In this document: positions 1-22,941 of the stretch, piece by piece
Position numbering within the stretch: position 1 is the first letter of the stretch
Layout of the letters: every line of letters starts with the position of its first letter
Assembly: GCF_947623445.1 (NCBI RefSeq)
Contig: NC_135248.1
Coordinates: 11,665,820-11,729,819, forward strand
DNA length: 64,000 bases
DNA from: Clavelina lepadiformis
Lineage: Eukaryota; Chordata; Ascidiacea; Aplousobranchia; Clavelinidae
Direction of reading: 5' to 3'
Notes under the pieces: model-generated
Told to the model about the DNA's origin: nothing
Databases searched by the model: none
The model's input: the letters and a program-made list of their open reading frames with translations, nothing else
Position numbers and translations under genes: made by a program

Positions 1-156
1 AACATAGGAATCCAAGCACAATAAGAGATGGCATAACTCTATTGCTGATAATAACACTACTGTTAACAGCGGTATTCTGTTAGTAAACGTTAAACAAATT
101 TCATTCTTATTAAAAAAATACATATATACAAAAAATTCCTTGTTTCCAAAACTCAC

Positions 157-10341
<10,185 letters not shown>

Positions 10342-13300
10342 AATTTTTATTTGCAACAGTAAATCCTTATCTTTTTAACCCTTTTTGAAGCTGCTTACAT
10401 CAGCATTTCTACAGATTGGATACGTGTTCAAGGAAAAATAAATGAAGAGAAAATTTCAATATACAACTGCAAACCTAATCAAGATTTTTGATGCTGCAAG
10501 CCACATGTTACAACTTGTCATTACTATTAGCAATGTAATAAATACAGAAAGTTTAACCTGATGTATCATATATATATACATATTTTATTGTTTGACTAAA
10601 TTTAGGACCACAAGCAAACATAACCGGTAATATTATACGGTATGGTTATTGGACAATTTAAATGGTTTATATATTATATACTGTATATCAGATAGTCTAA
10701 ACAAGAAATTAAAAGGTCTCTTGTTTATGCACTGGTCTGTTAAACCCCATAACACTTTACAGTAGCAGGCTAATAGAGATGATTCTAAAATATTTCATAC
10801 TTTGCATGCAACATGGACTGTGTTCATTGTTCGCCATGTGGACTACGTGTGCTAAGTATACAGCCTTCACAGTTTTTTTTTTGCGATTCCTTAGCAGCTA
10901 TATTATGTACTATGCTATACCATGAAAGCCCCAGACAGCAGTGTTATAAAACAATGACTATAGTCAAGAACATAATGGCTGATTGTCAAATACAGCATGT
11001 TACACGTTGTTTTAGTTGCATTAAGATAAAATTACGATGGCCTACTTCCGACAAAGCAACTCACGCAATACAGTTTTTCATTGTTTAATCAAGTTGTAAA
11101 AAACAACTTGGGTTATTGATATTTTCCAGGATAAATGGTGTGAATGGGGTTACGGCCCCTATGCAACACAACCTTTGATTATCAGTAGGCCTATACGCAA
11201 TAGACTGTCAGCTACCGCATGTAAAACAATGAAAATACATTTCATTTTGAGGCATTATTAAGCAGTTTTTGAGAGGAAAAAAGTCAAAATTTTTGAGCGA
11301 GGTTTTTAAAAAATTGTCAGAACTTTCCATCACTTTGAACTTACTTAGGTATGTTGAATAATTATCAACAGACAATGTTAGTCCCTTTAAACTTGTAGCA
11401 CTTTGTGCCGTAGCACTGCTTTAAACCTTCATTAAGAACACAGTCCACATAGGACACAGACACATTTAACAACCAGCCTAGTTATAGCATCACAGTATTG
11501 TTAGGTGTTGCAAGCATATCATTATGGTAAGATTATGTTGTCATTATGACAAGACATGCTTTAAAATTTGAACTGTTTTATGCAGAAGCCCAAATTGGGG
11601 CGATTTGTCTTCAAATGATTTCTGAGTTTCCTTTTGAGAATCATCACATTCTCCAAACGAAAGTATTTCTGATATTCTTTCGCTTAAATTTTGTGCCAGT
11701 AGAAAGCTGCCTACTGGCTAAGACTATTTTACTCTCTCAGTCAATCAGTCAGCACTAAGTGAATTCGCTATGGAATAAGCCAACCAGTAGTTCAGCAACT
11801 TTCAGTAAACTGTTTTGATCACCTGTCCAACTGGCAAAGGGCCACCAGGCCCTAGTCAGCAATTGTGTGACAACGGTACTGCAGTATTCCACTCATGCCA
11901 TAAGCATACTTTTTGCTGGTTCAATTGTTACTATTTCATTATGATGCTTGTTATATTTAGTTCTGATGAAATATTATCAATGGAGTATGTACGAGTATGG
12001 TATGAATGTAAAATATGCAAGGATGCAATTAAAAGAAAAACCCAGCAATTTGGTAAGATATCATGCTTCCCACTGAAGTGATAGGTTGGCTGCTGAACAA
12101 GAACAGATAAAAGAAATAATCTATGGCAGTAGACCTGGTAAAAACAATAAAAGCCAACATGTTGACAGTCTATATACAGAAAAAAGCAATGTGGTGCAAA
12201 CAATAAACATGTTTGCCAAATATTGTTTGGGTCCCATAGTCAGATAATGAAAAGCAATTATATCCTCAAGATATTGCAGTGACTGTACTTGCTGCACCCA
12301 AAAGGGAAACTTTTGGACCGTTTCCTTGCTTACCTCTAAAAAGAAGAGATTGATTTCTGATACTGTATTATTATAAAAGAAACAGAAGATCATAAACCAA
12401 TGTCTTTTTTCTTTTGAGGCAAGCAAGGCAATGGAATAAAGGTCGTACTTTCCCTGTCAAAAAAGAGCCAACAGGCTTTGCATAAGCCTGGTAGACTTTG
12501 AAGCTGCACCGGACTCAACTAAGGTTTGCATTAAGGCAAGACAACATGCATTAAAACCTAAATTTATATAATAAACAGGCGTTTAACAACCACTTTTGCT
12601 GCATTTGTTAATTATAAATGAAAAAGTTTGACATGCACATCCAAGAGTCTCTCACCACTGCGCATGCTTGCATGCAAACACGCAAATTTTGACGTGTTGG
12701 GGGCAACGAAGCCTGAATTCTTTGTGCATTTATTATTATCAATTAGCGTACAAACAACCATCTTTTCTTTGTTTAGTTATTATAAATCGGTGCGATGAGT
12801 ATTTGGCATGCGACCTCATATAGATGGACCTCATGCGAGCAGGTTCCACAGTTTTAGGCTTTCCACTATGGCCAAGCAGTAAAACCTTAATTCTTTGAAG
12901 TGACTATTTTACCAAATGTAGGTCACACAGCCTGTTGTTAAAGATAGCCGGTTAGTTTAGGAGAATGGGTATGCAAAAAGTTGATGTTAGATATTTAAGG
13001 TTTTATTGGAGTTAAAGTAAGATAAAAAAACAGATTAGGTTAGGTTCAAGTTAGTATGTTGTAACATTTAAGCACATTTTAGGTTTACAAGAAACTGTGA
13101 AAAATAGATTCATCAGTCATCCTCATCAGGCCCTACTGGAAAGTTTGTATGATGCAGCGGATTTCTCGGGAGCAGAAAGTTGGCCATTTTGCTCAATATA
13201 TTCTTTGCTATACAGCAATAAGTTAGTATTACATTCATTGACGCATCTATCTGGCGCAATGAAAGCAAACTTTCGAGTAGAGCAATCAGGGCATCAGATT

Positions 13301-16300
13301 GGCTAGGTATGACAGTCACTGTCACATTCAGGTCTCTTGTACCACTCCAACTTGAACGCCTAAATGGCGTCGTAAGTCATAACTAAGTCATCTAACTCGA
13401 GTTGCAAGTCATTTATCCTTTAAGAGTCATGTCAAGTAAAGTCGTTTAATCTAGTCAAGTCGGGAATATTAGGCGCAATATTTGGAAACTTTCCAATTGC
13501 ACGCTTGACTTTGTACCCACTGGTCATTAGTTATACATTGTATGATATCTTATGCCTACATTTATCTATTCATAGTAAAGTTTTTGAACAGCAACCACTA
13601 ACTACTCTGTAATTTAAAAAATACCGTGCACCGATTTCTCTAATGAAAACTATCAACAAAGGCGCAACCGACGAAAGAGTTGGCGCAGTGTGAATCGCTC
13701 TTAATTATGACGACTTAGTCGACACGCTTCGCTAAGCACATAGTATGTGAGTTAATAAAGATGGAACATAGTACCTTAGAACAACACTAATGATAGAACC
13801 ATGGAACCACTGATGTTTGCTGTGAGAAATGAATAAATATATTCTACTTACAAAGCAGAAAATACAAACAATCAAACGTAACTAATCACAATCAAAAAAA
13901 GACGAAAAAAAATAAGAAAAATGACCAGTAATGTTGATTAAGGCCGGAACGTGCACCAATATTTATACAACGACAAAACAAGACTTGTAAGTAAAAATAT
14001 ATTAAAATAAAACCAGTTTTTTAAAATTACAGTCAGTTAATTGAAGCATTTCATTTGACTTTAGGTTACGGGCTTCCCTTGGGTACCGTATATGACATCA
14101 TAACTCAAATAATCATGTGAGAGCACATTGAGAACGATATCAAAGTTCAGCTAGCAGTTCTAAAACTTGTTATTGAGCAAAAATCCGTGACCTAGAAAAA
14201 TGTGGCTATTTCAGAAGGAGAGAGCACACAGTTAACCTATTGTTATAAAATACATAGAAGAATGGTAGGGCGATAAATTGGCATGGATGAAACTTGAAAT
14301 TTTTTTGTTTCTTTATTATAATTAGCAGTGCACCTTCTTTTCTCCCAAACAAAACTACGCCTATTATACCCAACTTGACTATCTTACTGCACAAACCAAG
14401 GCAAACAGAAAGCAAAAACATTATTTCTATCAACCAAAAATATTTAGAATTATCACAAGATTTGCTTCATTTGGCTGCAACATACGCATTCGTAGAGAAA
14501 TAAAATACTTTTAAGTCACACTTTAATGTATTACGAAAAAAGAATAGAGATTTGTTTTACTTTAATGCTGAAGCGTTATCAAAGATATCTGACTCGAGTC
14601 AAGTCGAGCTATTTCAAACGACGACTCAAGTTAAGTCGAGTCTTTGAAAAATGTGACTCGAGCCGAGTCAATATATGACTCTGCTGAATATTGAAGAAAT
14701 TATTTGGTAATAGAAAAGAAATTATGACGTAATAATTCCTTAATATTCGATTCTTACATGGGAGTGCAAAAGTATAGCAGACCCCCATATTCTACTGTAC
14801 TGACTAGCTAATGGCTGGAGCCTTATAGTCTATCGATATTAGCCTACTAGGCTACACAAGACTCCAACTCATTCTGCCATCACCCCTTTGTATAGGCTAG
14901 CTACATTTAACAATAACATTTGTAAATTCTTTCCTAGAGCGAATGTGTTCACGGTCATGCCGTCTACGCAACTAGGCCCTGCTGCAAGGGCTAAGCCTCC
15001 AAATTATTTTCAAACTTCAATATCAGCTAGGCGTGGGCTACAGGCTAATGTACTGTGTACACTGTTCTAAATCCGTTTGAGGTGAGCTCAGTTATCAGAT
15101 ATTTGTGAATCACCTAACAGTTGTTATCATCGTCCTAACTAAACTAACATCGTCCTAACTAAACTAAACCGAGGGTATCTATGAAGTATTGGGAAGGGCA
15201 TCCTTTTGGTACCAAGCAGAGCATGCGTTGTTGTATGTTACTTGCCCCTTTCACTTTAACAGGTTCGAATGAATCTGAAGTTTTCAAAGATCTTCTTAAA
15301 TTTTTTTAAAAGATTTTTCATAATAGAATACCTCATCGCTCGAGCGCCTATGATCGAACTAGTTTTTGCTTGTGCTATACTACAAAACAGAATTTTACAA
15401 TTTATAAATACAGCCAATAGACTTAATAAGAAAAAATATCAAAGCGTAAGTTAACAAACTAAAGCAGTGAAAATTCGTGCTCGTTTGTTTTCTTAAAATC
15501 CTATATTTTAATGTTTAATTTTTGGTTAATTAGGCATAACGGTTAGGTATTTGTATTTTGGAAAACTCCGTTTTGTTAGGTTCCAGTGGGATTAATACTT
15601 TTGCATTTTATTTTCATGTTGGTTAATTTTATTATCATTGTTTTGAACTTGTTTGGTTCTGTTTTGGCAAATTCTGTGTTGAAACTTGCTAGCACCTTGT
15701 ATTTTCCAGTTTGGAATAATCCAATTTTGGCTATTATAGTTTCCTATCCAGGAAGCTGTAGGCCTATTCGCGTTCTTTTTAAAAAATTTCGGTTTATCAA
15801 TTTGCAAGTCAACAAATTTTCTGGTCAAGCATTTTTTGATTTGAAGTCTTCCGATTTACTTAATTCTATACTAAAACTTGGAACGTTCCCGTGCTCCCAG
15901 CATTTCAGGTCTAGCGCCACTTTTGCTAAAGTTTGGCAGCTATAAGACAAACTTTTTTATCTCGCTAGTTAATGCAAACGGACGAACAGCAGGTTTGCAG
16001 CAGAAAGCACAGTTCAATAATAAGTCACAGTTAAATATATGAACAGCACCTTCTAACATCAAGAATAAATAATTTCTATATAACTCATTAACACTGAAGG
16101 TGAATGTCTTCATGGTATACACTATATTTAGGGCGCAGGCAGAAAAATCAGGTTTTTTCATTATAAGCCTACGACCTACGTTACTCAGATAAACAAATTT
16201 ATATTTATAGTTTGCCATAACAAAAACAAGCAAAACACAACCAACTTCAAAGATGGGTTTTATTCTGTGACAATTTTTGATCACACTGACTTTGGCAAAG

Positions 16301-16846
16301 TGGCACTCAGTAAGCAATAAAAGGCCATATTTCGTTGATTGATAAGCTTCTTAGGCTACTTACATAAAATGTACCGACAAGTTAATTAAGGGTGATGCCA
16401 CAGGGTACAGCTACAGCCCCAATTTTTGAGTGGGTGTTCGGCAAAATAAACAAAGTGCAAGCTTGATTGCAGAGATAGGTGGCCATCCCAAAAACTGGCT
16501 ATTTTGTTGTCCAGTCTTTGCAAAAGTATAACTTATTGGCCTATCAATTTGTCATCAACTATAACTTATATCAATTTCAAAACTATATATCAGTCGGAAC
16601 CATAATATTTCGGGCAAATAGCGCCGTCCACCAGTTTTTCAGTTGGATATTTAATACGTTGTATACATTGGTAGCAACTGACTTGCAGTGAACTTAAATA
16701 GCTGTTAAATAAAACATAGTTTTTGACAAATAAAACCGTTACGGAATGTTGAATATTTTACAAAACATGTTATTGGGAATTCTCTGCATGCGACAACTGG
16801 CAAGTTCAAAAGAAATACGAAAAATATTATTGCACGAAATTTTTTA
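10342..16846. other. Gene-poor interval between the Shark start and the LamG-CTLD gene
   Basis: No convincing coding exon was found on either strand. Open frames of 60-125 codons here are AT-rich and show no recognisable motif or exon-like splice context. The Shark promoter and 5' UTR should lie just right of 10341, and the 3' UTR of the lectin gene just left of 16847. Two blocks rich in GACTC/AAGTC words lie at 13373-13464 and 14591-14684, probably old transposon ends, and a short direct duplication lies near 15129-15170. Confidence 0.6.
13373..14684. repeat. Two GACTC/AAGTC-rich blocks, possible ends of a degenerate transposon
   Basis: Block 13373-13464 and block 14591-14684 are both built from repeated AAGTC/GACTT and ACTCGAGT words (for example GACTCGAGTCAAGTCGAG at 14591). 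Because the words are close to palindromic, the blocks can be read as direct or inverted copies. The roughly 1.1 kb between them shows no coding potential. This could be one degenerate non-autonomous element or two separate fragments; no target duplication was identified. Confidence 0.35.
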
Positions 16847-19800
16847 TCAGTTGCAGGTTCTTGGGCCACGTTCACAGATGAACGAGTTGTACTTATTACA
16901 ATTGGTGTCATTCCATTTTCCTGCCTTGATCTTCTTCAGTTCGGCACAGTCGTCAGTCTTGTATTCTTTATCAGGATATCTTTTATAAATTTAAATGGCG
17001 TAACCATCATGCATAAAACACAAACACGTTTTATTTACAAAAAAATTAGGCCTGGGCATATTAGCCTATACTACATTACTTTACCCTGCAGGAAAGTTGT
17101 TCCATTGTCCGATGTAATAGTTCAAGTTGTACCCATTTGAAAAGCGCCAAACGCTTTCAGAAACAGTATCATTTAAACCTAAAATAAATTATCAAATCTT
17201 TTTATGAAAAGTTTTTAAGATTTAGATACTTTTAATAGGACTATAAGTTCAAGTTTCAGCTAACCATTAATCTGTTATTAATTAATTATATCATTCGTTT
17301 ATAATATACATCTAGAAGGATGGAGAAAACTAAATTACACATATATGCCCTTCATTCTACGATATATTTACTGAATCGGCAACTTTATTTCTACCTATCC
17401 AAAAGTCTTGTTCTGAAGAAGAAACCACTAAGCCCCACACGAAATCTTGAATCTCTGGTGTATCTATTACCACCAAGCGGCCGCGCTCAGCCGTGCATGT
17501 TGCCCACGCCATGTCGTAGTGCATAGGAAAGGAGAAGACTTTGTAGCATTTGCAACCAAAGCGGCGCCAGTCAGGTGGACATCTTGGTAATTCTCCTACA
17601 AATACCACACGTGATTTGAACCAAGTAGATTTCACCGCATTAGATTTCGAAAATTGTTTTGCGTAAATACGTATTTTTATACTGAAAGCTGAGAAAATGA
17701 GAAATATGTATGAGTATGTATGAAATATGTAGGCTATGTATAAGAATATATACATTTTATATGAGAAAATATATATATATACTAGCCTATATACGCCTAT
17801 AACTTAGTTAAAATACGTTTGAAGTTATTTCAATAGCGTAAAACTTTCCATTAGGAAAAAAGAGAAAACTTTCTAACATCTAATTTCTAATTCTACAACA
17901 ATATTGCCTTAAAACTAAAAATACCATTTTTGGTCGTGACGAATTGGTGGAAACGTAGTAGCTGACTTGAAGAGAGAGCACTTTTCCAGACTGTAAGATC
18001 TCTAATATCCCCAAAAAATTTATGAACATGGTTTTTTCGGTTTGGACTTTTCAAGTCCTTACGTCCTTCGTGGAAAGTGTGGTCTTCATACATCCAGTGA
18101 CCTAAAAATAACAATTCTTAAAAAAAGTTTTCTTTCATTCAATGATGCAGATAACACTGAATGCTATAAAGAATGTTAACATTTGATGTTTAGATGCTTA
18201 TTTATGCATGCTGTTATTACTACAACCAACAACCAACACAAGTGTTGTTGTTGTTCTTAATGTTGAAAAAATCTATGATTTACCAATAGTTAGTGGTGCT
18301 TCAGTCGCCAATGTGTTGTCAATCTTAACAATATAAGGAGAACCATCCGGGATACCATTGAAATAAGCTTGAACCGTTGCTAGACCGGCAGGCCTGTGAA
18401 CAAAAATGCACTGAAAGTAATAATTTTCCGGTAATTGTAACAACTTTTTCGTGCACATTTAACTTGAAAAATCAATATTTTTATCGTACCTGAATTCGTC
18501 TCTATTGATAGTGATGGCCACCGTTATCCAGGTTTGCGTTGGGATTACAGTTTCCCCGTACGTTATGTGTCCGGGGTCATCATTCATATACAAAGATATT
18601 TTACCTGGATTATAGTGAATAAAAGTAAACAAGTGAAGTTGAAATAAGTGGTTGATATGGTCACCTATACGCTGGTAATCGAAATAAGTAGATAAAGACC
18701 TAGACAACAACTGAAAATTTGAATTAAAATTCGTTAACATAAAATTGGTTAATATTGCCCTACCCGAAGGAAAAGGAAAATAAAATCTTACGTCCGTAAA
18801 AGCTGGGTACAACAAACTGCCATCCCCTCTTGGTGCTGGTACGTTTGCTGATGATTCTCCCTCCCCAATTATCGAATCCATTGCGAGGACGCAGCCGGAT
18901 GTGCGCAAAAATCGAGAAACTTTCTCTGTCCACATCCATGTCCTTAACATTGTGGTAACATTTTATAGGAAAAATGAAACATTTTCGCGTCAACCAAGTT
19001 TAGGCTATATTCCAGTCTAACTAAAAGAGCTTGGGTAGATGTAGGTGACAGCATTTGGGAGAAATCTGATTAGATGAATTATCTTTATCGGAGCACATCT
19101 AAAAATGGATCGCTGAAAATGGTGGTAAATGTAGAAAAACAAGCTCATAAATAAAGAAAGTGTAGTGCACGTGTAGGCGGTTACATAGCGATGTACGAGC
19201 GTGGGCAGTTATGAAAATATTTGAACAGCGAGTCGTTATCAAATTTTGCAATTTTATCTTAATAGGTTCAAGATTTTGCCATAAACACAAGTTAATATAA
19301 GTTGTGTTAAAATTGCAAGATGCTTGAAAGGTTACTCATACGCGAGAGATGATCGTTTATTAGATAAAGGTGCCTTAACTAGCACCTTGTGTAACACACT
19401 CAAACTATCTGTAGTTCAAACATCAGCTTCGGTCTTTTGATCACTGCTATTTGTGGGCTAAATCGTGCGAAATAACGCAAAACAATTTTGGACTCGGTAA
19501 AATGTATAACGTTTAGTTTTTATGTTAAGTTTCGTTGTTTTCATTTTTCGTTATCGTTGCAGCCAACAACTGACTTCGCTCACGTTTTTGATACATCAGC
19601 GCAATTGACATTTGTGAACAACATTATATGATGCGCGGTCAAAAACGTAAGTTTTCATGCAAGACTCTCCACTTAAACTAAAAATGAAGTTTAAGTTGGA
19701 AAACAAATTACAAACTCTATTATGTTACAATGGTTTACTTGTTCAAGTAAGATGGTGCCGTTACTGCTTTCGAAGGTCTCCGTGTTGCAAATATTTCCGC

Positions 19801-20716
19801 GTTCCCACACGCAATACCGCCGGTAAGGTTCCGGTACTACCGCCAATGACGATAAGGTTTCCCCGGCTGCAAAAATGTATGATCAGCTTTGATTTTTGGT
19901 TAAACGTGTTTTCAAATAAACGGACTGACTTGATTAACAAAACAAAATAAGTACATGCAAAGTCGACGTCAATGTCGCTTTGAAAGAGAAAATAGTAAAC
20001 CGATAACTTCACTACTAATTGATACATTATAACATTGTTATATAATTCGTATATGTAATTGTATATAATTAGATATTAGTCAGCACTAAATTTTTCCTTA
20101 AGACGTACACTTTTTCAGGATATTAGGATCGGAAGAATTCCTGGCTTCCCTACTGCACACTAAAGGTTGGGGTCCGCCTTTGAAAAAATCGGGTCGTAAA
20201 ATAATTTTTTGCCCGCATCAAAGAATAACCTTTCAGAAAACACTTTGACAGTCTTAGTTTATAAAAAAAGCTTTATCCAGTACATCACTTAGTAGTTGAC
20301 CATAGCTTTTCGAAAGATTTTCTCTATAGGCTATTGTATGATTGGTTCGATTCACAAAACTATAACAAATTTGCACAATTGCGTATGCCTGCCAATTAGA
20401 GTTTTAGAAATAATTTTTTAAAGCAGCCAAATAATTCGTTCAAAATGTCTTAACAGAGTTAAATTTTTCCTTACTCACCGTAAAAATTATTCGGACGGTA
20501 CGGGTTGTCAAACTGCGCAAGTGCAGTTTCGAAAAAGAACAAAAGAAGAGCAGAGAATCTAAATAAATCAAAGAAATCAACAAGTCAACTTTTTTTGAAT
20601 TTTGTGGGCATTTAAATATAGACCTGCCGATACCATGCTTTATAACCTCTGTCAGCTTTATAACTTTTAATTAATATTTTCGGAAAGAGAAAATAAAATA
20701 AATCAAACCTTCGCAT
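16847..20716 (-). CDS. Secreted LamG/pentraxin-like domain plus C-type lectin domain protein
   Basis: Ten exons in phase give 439 residues: 20716-20709, 20558-20479, 19866-19739, 18942-18764, 18699-18490, 18393-18284, 18101-17925, 17595-17395, 17178-17085, 16979-16847. The signal peptide (MRRFSALLLFFF, cut near ALAQ) is interrupted after only 8 coding bases by intron 1. A short Cys-containing segment (residues 30-72) precedes a concanavalin-like LamG_3/pentraxin fold at about 73-297 (SFSIFAHIRLRP, WITVAITI, APLTIGK, GDIRDLTVWKSALSS). The C-type lectin domain spans about 299-433 (CPPDWRRFGCKCYKVF, WATCTAERGRLVVI, DFWIG, GKWNDTNC, FICER). The WND calcium motif is present; the EPN/QPD position reads YPD. 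It is probably an extracellular glycan-binding protein. The domain order is unusual, but every junction keeps phase with good splice sites. Confidence 0.88.
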
Positions 20717-22941
20717 ATCTACTTCTAGTATTTGCTGCTTCTGCTTGCGACAAGTTCTCCTTGTTGAAAAACAAAATTGTTTTCTCTATAGCACAATTAC
20801 AGAATATAATTTACAGCCCTAAACATCCAAATAGAATGTCAGCATTTTAAACCTTAAGTGTTCCTCGCCATCGAACCGCCAGTTTACGCAAATTGGACAT
20901 ACAATGCAACTAATATATCACCCCGTAACCAATTTTACGGATATTTTATAATAAATGGGCTTCAGCATTTTTACAACAAAATAATAAGACGTTCGTCTGC
21001 TTCACTCAGTGCAAGTGGTAATTATACTTTCAAAAGCAACTGCTGTCGTGATGATTATTATTAACCAGAACTTGATTAACCATTTCTTCCAGCTTTAAAG
21101 TACTTGGTGTGAAGCAAGGTAGACTTCCTATTTCTTTCCATGCTCTATTATTAGCTTCAAGTTTGGTAACGTTGGCGTGGGTTTAACGGGAAGTGCGTAT
21201 AACGTGCATCAGTTCATGCCTGGGCGACCTATATTCTCTTCGTATAGCAGAGCCCCTAATTATAGAAGACTTTATAGAAAGCAAACTCGAACGTATAATT
21301 AGCGATCAAACAATCCTGTTATGTAGTTTGAAAATATTTTCCCGACCAGTTCTCGTGACAAACATCATGACGTAATTACTAACCCTATACACGCGGGAAT
21401 AAATCTGACGAGAACACAACAGTTTTATTGCGAACAGCAATGCTTTCGTTATGAACAACAGTGGTGTTGAATCCAGGAGCACGTCTTTGCCTAATGCTTC
21501 GGCTTTTGTCCCGGTAGATTCAGTTATAAAGCGGAAGGGTGCCTTTTTCCTGAAAGTTAACGCATTGTGTACTTTCCCCAAGGCTTTTAAAACGACTATG
21601 CTTCTGGTTATGCCGGTAATTGAAAGTAAGTGGTCACTCGTCAGATTTTGCAACCGTTGACTATTCCCGTTTAACTGCCCATTACGTAACCTAAATATCT
21701 CCAACCAGTTGTAGACAACCTGAACCGGTTATTGATAACGTAATTGCCTTTTAAAGTGTAATTATTTTCTAATTAGGTGAGGTTAAAATTCGGTCTTACA
21801 CGTGTTATGATAATAAATATAGTCTAGAATTCAAATGGACACGTATTCCAATTGCATTTATAAATATTAACGGAGCTCCTATTATGTAAACAACTTCCGG
21901 TAAACAACCGAAAAAGTTACGAAATGAATTTGAAACGCTCCTATATCCTCCTACTAAAATTTAACTCCGAGTTCAAGTTAAATTAAAGAATGGAATTCAA
22001 TTTTATCTCTTTCATCGTTGTATATGTTTTGGTATTGGTTCATGATCTTTATCGTAGCATCCAGTGAAAAGACTTGCTCCCACATACTTTGTTTTGTTCC
22101 CGTGTTGATCTTGTGCTTATGATAAAATTATTTTATTGCTGCCCAATTGATTTTGATGTGCAACATTTTGCGAATAAAACCTTGCAAAGTATAGAAAATA
22201 TAGTAACGTTTTCAAAAACGTTTAATAAAAACACCGCCATTGACTAGTGAAAAACCTGTATATTTGATTTTGACCCCAAAGTAAACTGTGTGAGTCATAA
22301 TCTTTCAACCTAATGCTTGATAATTTTAAAACCACAAAACAAAAAGTTACAAACAAAAAACGAGGGCAACGAATAGGCAACGCAAGGAAGTATCTTTTAG
22401 TGAAGTTTGTCACTCTTTATCTAAAAGAATTTTTAGTCTGACGCTATTTGATTATAAGTCTCTCACCAAACGTTGATTTTTTAGTGTTTGAAGTGGAAAT
22501 ACGTCACATAAATCATAATTGTTTATAAATATGTATGTTTATATACAGTACCACCTCAAAGTTCAAAATGCATAAAATACAAAACCGCACGAGGGCGTGC
22601 AAGGTTTGGTAATACTAGCTTTCTACTGCAGCAATATACTTTGTTGCCGGGAAAATTTGAAGTTGGTTCGTCTCATGGTTAATTCTCTTGATGATTAGCC
22701 GTAATAAGTTTACATCATCATGCAGGTATGGAAAGGGATATATACGCAGTACTGTATATTATGACTTTTTGATGTCTTTTTAAAATAATGTTACGATTTT
22801 GTAGCAATGCAAGTTGCTCTTATTTGAAAAGAATGGGGCAAGCGACATGAGGAAAACAACTTTAAAAATAACACGCTTTCATTCAAAAACGAAGAACATG
22901 CTACAGCTATTTCATGGAAAACGATGGGTTAGCGTAGCTTG
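20717..22941. other. Intergenic: lectin-gene promoter side and LPMO 3' side
   Basis: It holds the upstream region of the lectin gene and the 3' flank of the LPMO gene. A pair of opposing open frames near 21306-21704 has no recognisable motif and no splice support, so it was not called. Nothing else is supported. Confidence 0.55.

Noticed and set aside
15586-15945. Hydrophobic plus-strand frame of 119 codons.
   Set aside because: It starts at a non-ATG codon in T-rich sequence, is partly mirrored by a minus-strand frame, and lacks any motif or splice context.
15940-16317. Minus-strand frame of 125 codons left of the lectin gene.
   Set aside because: Composition looks like translated AT-rich noncoding DNA; no recognisable family.
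21306-21704. Opposing frames of 132 (minus) and 69 (plus) codons near 21.5 kb.
   Set aside because: No homology recognised on either strand, no clear exon borders, and both strands cannot be favoured equally by a real gene.
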